Source: Flavobacterium xanthum
GTDB lineage: Bacteria; Bacteroidota; Bacteroidia; Flavobacteriales; Flavobacteriaceae
Assembly (NCBI RefSeq): GCF_900142695.1
Contig: NZ_FRBU01000003.1
Location: 1-64,000 of the forward strand
Direction of reading: 5' to 3'
Length of the DNA: 64,000 nt
Shown: one piece after another, positions 29,201-37,376 of the stretch
How the letters are laid out: every line of letters starts with the position of its first letter
Numbering within the stretch: the stretch's first letter is position 1
The notes under the pieces: model-generated
Told to the model about the DNA's origin: nothing
Database searches by the model: none
What the model saw: only the letters and a program-made list of their open reading frames with translations
Made by a program: the position numbers and the translations under genes

Positions 29201-29665
29201 CTATTTTATTTTCATTTTCAAAACACACCCCAAAGATTCCAAAACCAACACATAATGGGTATTCGTCATCTCTTGAATTGTAGCCTTTTGTGCCATAAAA
29301 GGGCCGGATTCCAACTGTATGGAGTCTCCAATTTGATACCCCCCCACGGTTACATCAATACAATCCGAAGTGTCGAGCCATTTCTTTATTATACTGATTT
29401 CTTCATCGCGAACAACAGCCGGCTTCCCTAGCCAAAATAAATACCGAACTGCTCCAACGGATTGAAATACGGAGTTCCGCTCTGATTCCGCTAACTGAAC
29501 AAAAACATAGGAGTTAAAAAGAGGTACTTCTACTTTTTTCTTTCGATCGGACCATTGTCGGATTTGAGTAATCAAAGGACAATAGCACTCTATTCCACTA
29601 TTTTTTAATTGTTCTGCTACTTTTTTCTCCCATTTGGGTTTTGTATACACTACATACCAATTCAT
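29201..29665 (-). CDS. UpxY/NusG-family transcription antiterminator
   Basis: A 154-aa NusG paralogue. The NGN domain begins MNWYVVYTKPKWEKKVAEQL and includes CYCPLITQIRQWSDRKK and the VPLFNSYVFVQL strand. The C-terminal KOW-like region shows YQIGDSIQLESGPF. In Bacteroides, UpxY proteins bind elongating polymerase and let it read through their own capsule operon. Here the gene sits upstream of rmlB and the rest of the locus in transcription order, which fits this role. Which operon it acts on is inferred from position. Confidence 0.88.
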   Translation of the reverse strand: MNWYVVYTKPKWEKKVAEQLKNSGIECYCPLITQIRQWSDRKKKVEVPLFNSYVFVQLAESERNSVFQSVGAVRYLFWLGKPAVVRDEEISIIKKWLDTSDCIDVTVGGYQIGDSIQLESGPFMAQKATIQEMTNTHYVLVLESLGCVLKMKIK

Positions 29666-29788
29666 CTTATGTTTTGTATTGCAATAAAAATGCGTTTCTT
29701 TTTATTGATTCTGTTTTCTACTCTTTTAAATCTTCTTTAGAATGAAAATCATTTCATCCGATCAAACAAAAATCGCTACTTCCTTTTT

Positions 29789-31180
29789 TTAAGAGCCTAC
29801 CGCTTGATATACAAACCCAATCGCCTCTAAGTTAGGGCCATTCAATAAATTTCGACCATCAAAAACAAAAGCTGGTTTCTGCATGGAATCATAAATTTTT
29901 TGCCAATCATAGGTTATAAATTCATCCCACTCTGTCAGCACAGCAATAGCATGTGCATTTTGGCAGGCTTCATACGGATCTGTAAATGAGCTGATGCTAC
30001 TCGCATTATTTGCTGCAGTTCGGGTTTCTAAATAATTTAAATCATCCAAGATTTTTTTATTGGAAACCTTTGGGTCATAAACGGCAATTTTTGCGTGCTC
30101 GTTAATTAAATCATCAGCAACATAAATAGCAGCCGATTCTCTGGTATCATTGGTGTCTTTTTTGAATGCCCAACCCAAAAACGCGATTTTTTTGTCGGAA
30201 ACTGTATTGTAAAGCGTTTGAACGATGTTGTTGGAGAACCGCTTTTTCTGATGGTCATTCATTATGATTACTTGTTCCCAATAATCTGCTACTTCATTTA
30301 ATCCATACGATTTTGCGATGTACACTAAATTCAGAATGTCTTTTTGAAAGCAAGAACCTCCAAACCCTACTGACGCTTTTAGAAACTTTGATCCAATTCT
30401 GCTGTCCATCCCGATAGCTTTAGCTACTTCATTGACATCGGCTCCTGTTTTTTCACAAAGCTCCGACATGGCATTAATGGAGGAAATCCGTTGTGCCAAG
30501 AAAGCATTAGCAGTAAGTTTTGACAATTCTGAAGACCAAACATTTGTGGTCAATATTTTATCCTCCGGAACCCAATTGGCATACACATCCACTAATGCTT
30601 GGATTGCTTTGCGACCTTCCTCTGTGGCATCACCACCTATCAATATCCGATCTGGATTTAACAAGTCTTGAACGGCAGTTCCTTCGGCTAAAAATTCTGG
30701 GTTAGACAATATTTGAAACTGCACTCCATTACCGGTATTATCCAAAATACTTTTTATCGCTTCGGCAGTTCTTACTGGAAGTGTCGATTTCTCCACTACA
30801 ATTTTATTGTCTTTGGCTACTCTGGCGATTTGTCTGGCGCACAATTCTATGTATTTTAAATCTGCGGCCATACCTTTTCCTTTTCCGTACGTTTTTGTGG
30901 GTGTATTAACCGAGATAAAGATGATTTGAGATTCGGCTATGGCCTTATCGACATCAGTAGAAAAAAATAAATTTCTTCCTCTCGCTTCCCCAACAATCGC
31001 GTCCAAGCCAGGCTCATATATTGGTATATTATTTACATTCTCATCATTCCAAGCTGCAATACGTTCTGCATTCAAATCCACAACGGTAACTTGTATTTGC
31101 GGACATTTTTGTGCTATAACTGCCATAGTGGGACCACCAACGTACCCTGCTCCTATGCAACAAATTTTTGTGATTTTCAT
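29789..31180 (-). CDS. ugd: UDP-glucose 6-dehydrogenase
   Basis: A 463-aa enzyme that oxidises UDP-glucose to UDP-glucuronate. It starts [19 protein letters not shown], carries [32 protein letters not shown] and the catalytic Cys in [18 protein letters not shown], and is closest in pattern to the longer eukaryote-like Ugd group. Its start lies only 19 bp from a heptanucleotide array, so its leader RNA, if transcribed from upstream, would consist of that array. Confidence 0.95.
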   Translation of the reverse strand: MKITKICCIGAGYVGGPTMAVIAQKCPQIQVTVVDLNAERIAAWNDENVNNIPIYEPGLDAIVGEARGRNLFFSTDVDKAIAESQIIFISVNTPTKTYGKGKGMAADLKYIELCARQIARVAKDNKIVVEKSTLPVRTAEAIKSILDNTGNGVQFQILSNPEFLAEGTAVQDLLNPDRILIGGDATEEGRKAIQALVDVYANWVPEDKILTTNVWSSELSKLTANAFLAQRISSINAMSELCEKTGADVNEVAKAIGMDSRIGSKFLKASVGFGGSCFQKDILNLVYIAKSYGLNEVADYWEQVIIMNDHQKKRFSNNIVQTLYNTVSDKKIAFLGWAFKKDTNDTRESAAIYVADDLINEHAKIAVYDPKVSNKKILDDLNYLETRTAANNASSISSFTDPYEACQNAHAIAVLTEWDEFITYDWQKIYDSMQKPAFVFDGRNLLNGPNLEAIGFVYQAVGS

Positions 31181-31199
31181 TTCTTTCTTTTTATATTCT

Positions 31200-31472
31200 T
31201 TGTTGGTTATTGGTTATCTGTTTTCGGTTTTCGGTTGTCTGTTTTCGGTTGTCTGTTTTCGGTTTTCGGTTTTCGGTTTTCGGTTGTCTGTTTTCGGTTG
31301 TTTGTTCTCCGTTTTCAGTTTTCGGTTGTCCGTTTTCTGTTTTCTGTTTTCGGTTGTTTGTTCTCCGTTTTCGGTTGTTTGTTCTCCGTTTTCAGTTTTC
31401 GGTTGTCCGTTTTCTGTTTTCTGTTTTCTGTTTTCTGTTTTCGGTTGTCCGTTCTCGGTTTTCGGTTTTCGG
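31200..31472 (-). repeat. Heptanucleotide array 1L (39 units)
   Basis: On the plus strand the units read TTnTynG (TTTTCGG, TTGTCTG, TTCTCCG, TTTTCTG and so on). On the minus strand they read CnrAnAA, pointing away from the core at 31473. By hand count there are 39 units in 273 bp with no insertion or deletion. Positions 1, 2, 4 and 7 (TT-T-G) are invariant in all 39, and positions 3, 5 and 6 vary. The plus strand lacks A almost completely, so all three plus-strand frames stay open by chance. It begins 19 bp from the ugd start codon. Confidence 0.95.
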
Positions 31473-31539
31473 TTTATTAACGAGTATCTTCTATTTTTAT
31501 TTGCTAGCTATTCTCAATCCGCAACTATTCGTGTAATAA
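31473..31539. repeat. 67-bp core of heptamer cassette 1
   Basis: A unique-looking 67-bp sequence lies between two outward-pointing heptamer arrays. It is repeated at 32711-32777 with the same length and only three differences by eye. Its ends are imperfect inverted repeats (ATTAACGAGT on the left; ATTACACGAAT read on the minus strand from the right). Both ends run through an AATAA-like step straight into the first heptamer. Confidence 0.9.
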
Positions 31540-32050
31540 CAGAAAACTCATATCGGATATCAGATAACTCATAACAGATAACCCATAACAGATAACCCAT
31601 AACAGATAACTCATAACAGATAACAGACAACTCACAATAAATAACGCATTACAGATAACGCATTACAGACAACAGATAACTCATCACAGATAACTCACAA
31701 CAGACAACCCCTAACAGATAACCCATAACAGACAACTCATAACAGATAACAGACAACTCACAATAAATAACGCATTACAGATAACGCATTACAGACAACA
31801 GATAACTCACAACAGATAACTCATAACGGATAACTCATAACAGACAACCCCTAACGGATAACTCACAACAGACAACTCCTAACAGATAACCCATAACAGA
31901 CAACTCATAACAGATAACAGACAACTCACAACACATAACTCACAACAGATAACTCACAACAGATAACCTATAACAGACAACTCACAACAGATAACTCATA
32001 ACGGATAACTCATAACAGACAACCCCTAACAGATAACTCATAACAAACAA
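31540..32050 (+). repeat. Heptanucleotide array 1R (73 units)
   Basis: Plus-strand units follow CnnAyAA: mainly CAGATAA, CTCATAA, CAGACAA, CTCACAA, CCCATAA and CGGATAA. By hand count 73 units fill 511 bp in perfect register. CAGAYAA and CTCAYAA often alternate, giving a partial 14-bp period. Longer blocks are duplicated: eleven units at about 31603-31679 recur 126 bp later with one changed unit. The array ends 4 bp before the stop codon of the four-helix-bundle gene. Confidence 0.95.
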
Positions 32051-32054
32051 TTCT

Positions 32055-32429
32055 TTACTCAAATTTATTCCAATTGCTTTCAACATAGCGTAAAAATGAA
32101 AATAATTTTGCGCCTAATACATCGTACTCTTTTTGTAAAGTAATCATTTCAGTTGATACATTTGGATAGAGAACTGCTAACTTCTCTAGATGACAAATTG
32201 TTTCCAAATTACTTGCATGAGAATATGTTAAGAACTTTATAAAATCCATCTTATATCTTTTTCTACCATAGCCCTCCACAATATTAGTTGCCACAGAATC
32301 AGAGGACCTTCTAATTTGGCTGCCTAATTCATATAATTCATACTTTGGTAATTGTAACGAAAGCCGATGTGTTCTATAAAACAATGCTAACGCCAAAGTG
32401 TATATATCTAAATCCTTGTAGCTTTTCAT
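32055..32429 (-). CDS. Four-helix-bundle protein of the S23/IVP family (Avd-like)
   Basis: A 124-aa, all-helical protein. It shows the family pattern: MKSYKDLDIYTLALALFYR at the N-terminus, then ELGSQIRRSSDSVATNIVEGYGR, then FIKFLTYSHASNLETICHL. Relatives are encoded in 23S rRNA intervening sequences and as free genes in Bacteroidota, and the Avd accessory protein of diversity-generating retroelements has the same fold. Known members bind nucleic acid or ribonucleoprotein partners. It is flanked by heptamer arrays that end 1 bp before its start codon and 4 bp after its stop codon. No reverse transcriptase gene is in the window. The family is clear; the function here is unknown. Confidence 0.88.
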   Translation of the reverse strand: MKSYKDLDIYTLALALFYRTHRLSLQLPKYELYELGSQIRRSSDSVATNIVEGYGRKRYKMDFIKFLTYSHASNLETICHLEKLAVLYPNVSTEMITLQKEYDVLGAKLFSFLRYVESNWNKFE

Positions 32430-32430
32430 A

Positions 32431-32710
32431 TTTACTGTTTTCGGTTGCTCGTTTTCGGTTGTCGGTTTTCGGTTGTCGGTTCTCCGTTTTCGGTTGTTCG
32501 TTGTCCGTTGTCGGTTCTCCGTTTTCGGTTGTTCGTTGTCCGTTTTCGGTTTTCCGTTCTCGGTTCTCGGTTTTCGGTTCTCGGTTTTCTGTTCTCGGTT
32601 TTCTGTTGTCCGTTTTCCGTTTTCTGTTTTCGGTTGTCGGTTTTCGGTTTTCTGTTCTCGGTTGTCCGTACTCGGTTTTCGGTTCTCCGTTTTCTGTTGT
32701 CTGTTTTCGG
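32431..32710 (-). repeat. Heptanucleotide array 2L (40 units)
   Basis: Same unit family as array 1L (plus strand TTnTynG, minus strand CnrAnAA). By hand count 40 units in 280 bp without an indel. Exceptions to the fixed positions are few: TTTACTG, TTGCTCG and TACTCGG. TTGTCGG and TTCTCGG are more common here than in 1L. It starts 1 bp from the start codon of the four-helix-bundle gene, so it forms that gene's entire upstream region. Confidence 0.95.
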
Positions 32711-32777
32711 TTTATTAACGAGTATCTTTTGTTTTTATTTGCTGGCTATTCTCAATCCGCAACTATTCGTGTAATAA
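32711..32777. repeat. 67-bp core of heptamer cassette 2
   Basis: Second copy of the core at 31473-31539, with about 64 of 67 positions identical. Three transitions separate the copies, one of which removes the central GCTAGC palindrome (GCTGGC here). The first three heptamers to the right (CAGAAAA, TTCATAT, CGGATAA) also resemble those of copy 1. Confidence 0.9.
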
Positions 32778-33008
32778 CAGAAAATTCATATCGGATAACT
32801 CAAAACATAAAACAGATAACTCATAACAGATAACCCACAACAGATAACAGACAACTCATAACAGATAACTCATAACCCATAACACATAAACCACAACAGA
32901 TAACAGATAACTCATAACAGAAAACAGATAACCCACAACAGACAACTCATAACAGATAACTCATAACAGATAACTCATAACAGACAACTCATAACAGATA
33001 ACAGACGA
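32778..33008 (+). repeat. Heptanucleotide array 2R (33 units)
   Basis: Plus-strand units CnnAyAA as in array 1R. By hand count 33 units in 231 bp, in perfect register. CAGATAA and CTCATAA dominate. It ends 10 bp before the stop codon of the epimerase gene at 33019. Confidence 0.95.
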
Positions 33009-33018
33009 CAAAAATCTT

Positions 33019-33990
33019 CTATCTTAAATTATTCCAATACCAGCCAACCGCCTCTTTTAGCCCTTCTTGCATGGAATATTTTGGATTGTATCCCAGCAGA
33101 TTTTTTGCTTTATCAATACTGGCTAAGGAGTGAGGAATATCTCCTGCTCTATTGGGACCGTATTCCACGCTAACAGTACCAATACGCGGATCGTATTCTG
33201 ATAAATATTCTTTCAAATAATCTAGTAAATTATTCAATGTATTTCGGTCGCCATAAGCCGTATTATAAATCGTATTGACAGCCTCTGGGTTAGCTGTTAA
33301 CATAGCCAGCTCATTCATTTGAATTACATTGTCAATATATGTAAAATCTCTAGAATAGTTCCCATCTCCATTTATTTTTGGACTTTCTAATTGCATCAAT
33401 TGCATTACAAATTTTGGGATAACCGCAGCATAAGCGCCATTAGGATCCTGCTTTCTACCAAAAACATTAAAATAACGCAAACCAATCGTCTCTAAACCAT
33501 AGGTTTTACTAAAAATTTCGGCATACAACTCATTTACATACTTTGTTATAGCATAAGGAGAAAGTGGCTTACCAATTACTTCTTCAACTTTTGGCAAAGA
33601 TTCTGAGTCACCATAAGTAGAGGAACTTGCCGCATATATAAAACGTTTCACTTTTTCATCTCTTGCTGCTACTAGCATATTCAAGAAACCGGTCACATTC
33701 ACATCATTAGTGGTCACAGGATCCTTCAAAGACCTTGGCACAGACCCTAAAGCTGCTTGATGTAAAACGTAATCTACGCCTTTTACCGCAGTTGCGCAAT
33801 CTGTAGCGTTGCGAATATCACCTTCTATCAAGCTAAAGTTAGGATGATTTATAAAGTTCTTTAAGTTGTGTCTGTGTCCTGTTGCAAAATTATCCAAACA
33901 AACAACCTTTTCTCCTTTTGATAAAAAATAATCACAAAGATTAGACCCTATAAAACCTGCCCCTCCGGTAATTAAAATCACTTTTTGCAT
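33019..33990 (-). CDS. tviC: TviC/WbpP-type UDP-N-acetylglucosamine 4-epimerase
   Basis: An extended SDR with VILITGGAGFIGSNLCDYFL, LDNFATGHRHNL, QAALGSVPRSLKDPVTTNDVNVTGFLNML, the catalytic Tyr in SPYAITKYVNELYAEIF and YFNVFGRKQDPNGAYAAVIP. This set is characteristic of the group acting on UDP-GlcNAc/UDP-GalNAc. The start at 33990 (323 aa) matches usual family length; in-frame ATGs at 34002 and 34023 would add a few residues. It pairs functionally with the TviB-type dehydrogenase at 26207-27490. It follows wzc2 closely, so it belongs to that transcript. Confidence 0.92.
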   Translation of the reverse strand: MQKVILITGGAGFIGSNLCDYFLSKGEKVVCLDNFATGHRHNLKNFINHPNFSLIEGDIRNATDCATAVKGVDYVLHQAALGSVPRSLKDPVTTNDVNVTGFLNMLVAARDEKVKRFIYAASSSTYGDSESLPKVEEVIGKPLSPYAITKYVNELYAEIFSKTYGLETIGLRYFNVFGRKQDPNGAYAAVIPKFVMQLMQLESPKINGDGNYSRDFTYIDNVIQMNELAMLTANPEAVNTIYNTAYGDRNTLNNLLDYLKEYLSEYDPRIGTVSVEYGPNRAGDIPHSLASIDKAKNLLGYNPKYSMQEGLKEAVGWYWNNLR

Positions 33991-34026
33991 GTCCACTTTC
34001 ATTTTATTTTGTTTTAAATCCAACCC

Positions 34027-36495
34027 TTACTGCCTCGGTTTTTTTAATATTTTTTGTGCTACTTTTTGATAAATACTCTTTGGCTTTTCTTCTTCATAAT
34101 AACCGTTGGCATACGTTCCATACCCGTAGCCATAACCGTAGCCGTACCCATAACCCGTTCCGTATTTTGCTTTATTTTCTAAACCATTTAAAATAATGCT
34201 GGTATTGTTCAGTTCTCCACGTTTGACCCTATTGTTTAACAAAGTAATCATGTCTTTTTTAGTAAAGTTCTGTCTTACAATATACAGCGTTACATCACAA
34301 TATTGCGCTAATTCTAATGCATCAGAAACCAACCCTACTGGCGGCGTATCTAGAATAATATAATCGTATTTTTTCTTTAATTCTTCAATTAACTCTCCCA
34401 TTCCTTCACTCATAATCATCTCCGCTGGATTGGGCGGAATAGGACCTGATAAAATAACGTCCAAATATGGAATGTGAGTATGGTTTATAATTTCATCAAC
34501 TGTTTTTTGTTTGATTAAATAATTAACTATCCCCACGTCATTGGACAAATTAAATTCGGATGCCAATTTAGGTTTTCTTAAATCAAGACCAATAACTACG
34601 GTTTTTTTCTCGCTCAAGGCAAATACGGTAGCGATGTTTATCGAGCAAAATGTTTTTCCCTCGCCACTGACCGAAGAAGTGATCATCAAGGTTTTGGCTC
34701 CATCTACATTTTGTTGTTTGTACAAAAATTGAAGCGATGAACGGATGGCTCTAAAGGATTCCGATAAAGCAGATTTAGGCCGATCATAAACAGCTAAATT
34801 AGTGTGTTCTCTATTTACGCCCACCACGCCTATTAAAGGAATTTTTGTCATTTTACTAATGTCTTCGGTATTTTGAACCGAATTATTGATAAAAAAAACA
34901 GCGAACACAAAAATCAACGGAAAAAGAATTCCCAGAAATAAAGCCAGTACATAATTCACAGAGGTTTTGGGTCCAATTAAGCCTCCACCGACATCTTTGG
35001 CAGGATCTATAAAATGAACATCGGAAAGATTGGCTGCTTTAACAATATCTGCTTCGCTTCTTTTTTGCAAAAAAGTACTATAGATATTATCGCTTAAATC
35101 GTATTTCCTTTTGATTTTTATGAGCTCTTGTTGGTCCTCGGGAAGTTGTTTTATGGTACTCTCTGTTTCATTGATTTTACTGCTAACCATGGCTAAATCA
35201 TACTGTAATGAGGATTTAGCGGTGGCGATGTTCTCCAGCAATACATTTTTAACGGCTTCCATCTGATTGTCAAAATCTTTGAAAATCTTGTCGCTTTTTA
35301 CCGCGTAGGCCATTTCTGATCTTTGAGTGGATAAGGCGATTAACTTGGAAACATTAACCACAATATTTGGATCTTCGATTCCTGCTACCGATGGTGCTGG
35401 TAGTTTTGCATAATTCACGCTATTTTTAAGGTATGCTTTTAAGGAATTATAATAGGCCATTTTACGATTAACCTCGTCTTTCTTGACATCAAACTCTAAA
35501 ATCTTTTCTGAGAATTTAGCTCCGCCTTCCTCAATATCATAAATATTCTTTCCCTGTCTGAAGGTTTTCAGTTCGTTTCCCGTTTCCTTTAATTGGGATT
35601 CCATTGTAACTAATGTGCTATCTATAAAAGCAATGGTATTTGTCGCAAATTGATTCTTACTATCCAACTGTCTTTTGATAAGCATTTTAACAGTGGAATT
35701 CAAATATTCTACCATTCTAGCTTTGTTTGTTCCTTGCATTCCTAAAGTAATGATGGAACCTCCTTTGTCATCTGACTGTACACTGATGCCTTTGTAACCG
35801 GAAACTGTTCCGTCAAAATCGTTAAATTGCACGAAATATTCGTTTCCTTTGTAGAAACCAGGATTATCGTTTATTTGCAATTTCCAATTTAAAAAAGGCA
35901 GCGCCACTTGTTGTCCGACTTTATATCTTTTGACAAATTCGCCCGGTTCCACTGCAGTATTACTGTACGTGTTATTTGAATAAGTGAGTATGGAAACGCT
36001 AGGGTTTTCAAATGGGATTCTGATTTCATATTCATTTTCACTTACAAACTTAATCGCTATGAGCATTCCCGTAAGTTGTCCCTTAGTTTTATCAATATTT
36101 ACAAAAAACGGAACAGCACCGTACGCATCGACTAAATTATAATCCCCTTGAACCAAGTAATTAATATAATATTGCAGCTTATCTACAACTAACTCGTTAT
36201 GAGAACGAGATTGCAAGGTGGTTGAAATGGTTTGAACCTGATCAGAAGTACCACCCCAATTGAAGACCAAACTCGTATTTGACGTAAAAAGCGGATTACT
36301 TTCTTCTTTTACAGCAATAAGCGTCTCCATACCATAGATTTTCTCCTTGCGTATATTGACTTGATAAGCAATCGTAAAAGTGATTAATAAACTGATCAAA
36401 AACCACTTCCAATAACTCCCGATTTTTATTAAGAATCCTTTAAAGTCAAAACTGACTTGATTTTCAAAAATCGAAAAATCTTTTATATCTAACAT
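34027..36495 (-). CDS. wzc: Wzc-type polysaccharide co-polymerase and tyrosine autokinase, copy 2
   Basis: An 822-aa BY-kinase. It has an N-terminal Wzz domain with a membrane segment after FLIKIGSYWKWFLISLLITF, a long coiled periplasmic part and a second membrane segment (NYVLALFLGILFPLIFVFAV). The kinase has Walker A GEGKT (about 611-615), Walker A' GLDLRKP, Walker B IILDTPP and a long Gly-Tyr tail near 778-790 with further tyrosines after it. Overall it differs much from copy 1, including a longer Tyr cluster and a GNxxYF-type loop, so it is an old paralogue and not a recent duplicate. It lies 16 bp after wza2. Confidence 0.95.
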   Translation of the reverse strand: MLDIKDFSIFENQVSFDFKGFLIKIGSYWKWFLISLLITFTIAYQVNIRKEKIYGMETLIAVKEESNPLFTSNTSLVFNWGGTSDQVQTISTTLQSRSHNELVVDKLQYYINYLVQGDYNLVDAYGAVPFFVNIDKTKGQLTGMLIAIKFVSENEYEIRIPFENPSVSILTYSNNTYSNTAVEPGEFVKRYKVGQQVALPFLNWKLQINDNPGFYKGNEYFVQFNDFDGTVSGYKGISVQSDDKGGSIITLGMQGTNKARMVEYLNSTVKMLIKRQLDSKNQFATNTIAFIDSTLVTMESQLKETGNELKTFRQGKNIYDIEEGGAKFSEKILEFDVKKDEVNRKMAYYNSLKAYLKNSVNYAKLPAPSVAGIEDPNIVVNVSKLIALSTQRSEMAYAVKSDKIFKDFDNQMEAVKNVLLENIATAKSSLQYDLAMVSSKINETESTIKQLPEDQQELIKIKRKYDLSDNIYSTFLQKRSEADIVKAANLSDVHFIDPAKDVGGGLIGPKTSVNYVLALFLGILFPLIFVFAVFFINNSVQNTEDISKMTKIPLIGVVGVNREHTNLAVYDRPKSALSESFRAIRSSLQFLYKQQNVDGAKTLMITSSVSGEGKTFCSINIATVFALSEKKTVVIGLDLRKPKLASEFNLSNDVGIVNYLIKQKTVDEIINHTHIPYLDVILSGPIPPNPAEMIMSEGMGELIEELKKKYDYIILDTPPVGLVSDALELAQYCDVTLYIVRQNFTKKDMITLLNNRVKRGELNNTSIILNGLENKAKYGTGYGYGYGYGYGYGTYANGYYEEEKPKSIYQKVAQKILKKPRQ

Positions 36496-36511
36496 TTTTT
36501 AATTTTGGTTT

Positions 36512-37303
36512 TTAATTTTTTAACAACAAGAAAGTAGTTGTGGCTAATGATAACAGTGTGATAATCGTCCCCAATGATTCGATTCCTGTTTTTCCAGTGC
36601 CCCACGTTTTTTGTTTGAGTGGCTTGATGTAAACATAATCATTAGGCTGCAAGTAAAAATAAGGGGAACGCATTACATTTATGTCCGTTAGATCCAGATC
36701 ATGCATTTCAACTCCTGTTGGTGTTTTTCGCATGATTGTAACTGCTTTTCTATCTCCAGTAATGGTTATATCTCCAGCATTTGCAATAGCTTCCATAATA
36801 TTCACATGCTCTTGAAACAAGGTCTTGGTGCCAGGACCACCTATTTCTCCATTGATGGTATAACGAAAACCCGCTAATTTTACAGTCACAAAAACATTTG
36901 CCTCTTTATTGAAATATTCCGCTAATAATTGCTTTTCAATCCGAATCCTTACTTCATCTAGCGTATAACCAATTACGTTTAAATCTCCCAAAACAGGGAC
37001 TCTAATCATACCATGATCATCAACTGTAAAACCATCAAAATACAATCCCGATTCTGACTTACCTGCTGCACTACCTTCGTTGGAAGTGCTAAAGATAGCC
37101 ACTAATTTAGGATCGATGGCTTTTATAGTAATACTCAACACATCATTGATCTGCAATCGATAAGGCTTGGCCTCTACTGCTGCGATGGTAGCTTCTGGTT
37201 GCGAATTATCCTTTTTCTGAAGATAAATTAAATCCTTAGTTGGAATACAAGAGGTAAGCAACACACTAGTAACTAGCAACAAATAGAATACGGATTTGCT
37301 CAT
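36512..37303 (-). CDS. wza: Wza-type outer-membrane polysaccharide export lipoprotein, copy 2
   Basis: A 263-aa lipoprotein with signal peptide and lipobox (LLTSC near residues 15-19), then IPTKDLIYLQKKD, the poly_export domain (YRLQINDVLSITIKAIDP) and an SLBB-like region (GEIGGPGTKTLFQEHVNIMEAI). A hydrophobic C-terminal stretch follows. It is the first gene of the locus in transcription order, with a promoter box at 37324. It is clearly divergent from copy 1 at 2963-3736. Confidence 0.93.
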   Translation of the reverse strand: MSKSVFYLLLVTSVLLTSCIPTKDLIYLQKKDNSQPEATIAAVEAKPYRLQINDVLSITIKAIDPKLVAIFSTSNEGSAAGKSESGLYFDGFTVDDHGMIRVPVLGDLNVIGYTLDEVRIRIEKQLLAEYFNKEANVFVTVKLAGFRYTINGEIGGPGTKTLFQEHVNIMEAIANAGDITITGDRKAVTIMRKTPTGVEMHDLDLTDINVMRSPYFYLQPNDYVYIKPLKQKTWGTGKTGIESLGTIITLLSLATTTFLLLKN

Positions 37304-37323
37304 TTTTAATATTTTTTAAGCGA

Positions 37324-37331
37324 CAAATATA
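37324..37331 (-). promoter_or_regulatory. TAnnTTTG promoter -7 box for wza2
   Basis: TATATTTG on the minus strand about 21 bp before the wza2 start codon, giving a short leader. It is the likely main promoter at the upstream end of the polysaccharide locus. Confidence 0.7.
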
Positions 37332-37376
37332 GCTTTTCATTTACGATTTAAAAAGCATCGCTATTCTTTACGTGTA

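Noticed and set aside
30939..31574. Three overlapping plus-strand reading frames rich in Phe-Ser-Val repeats over array 1L (and likewise at 32345-32833)
   Set aside because: The heptamer plus strand almost lacks A, so no stop codon can form and all three frames stay open. The repeat itself explains the proteins.
32055..32429. Diversity-generating retroelement accessory gene avd
   Set aside because: The protein has the right fold, but no reverse transcriptase, template repeat or variable target gene is visible in the window, so only a family link is claimed.
32055..32429. 23S rRNA intervening sequence
   Set aside because: No rRNA sequence flanks the gene; heptamer arrays do.
31200..33008. 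CRISPR array
   Set aside because: Units are 7 bp with no spacers and no cas genes are nearby.
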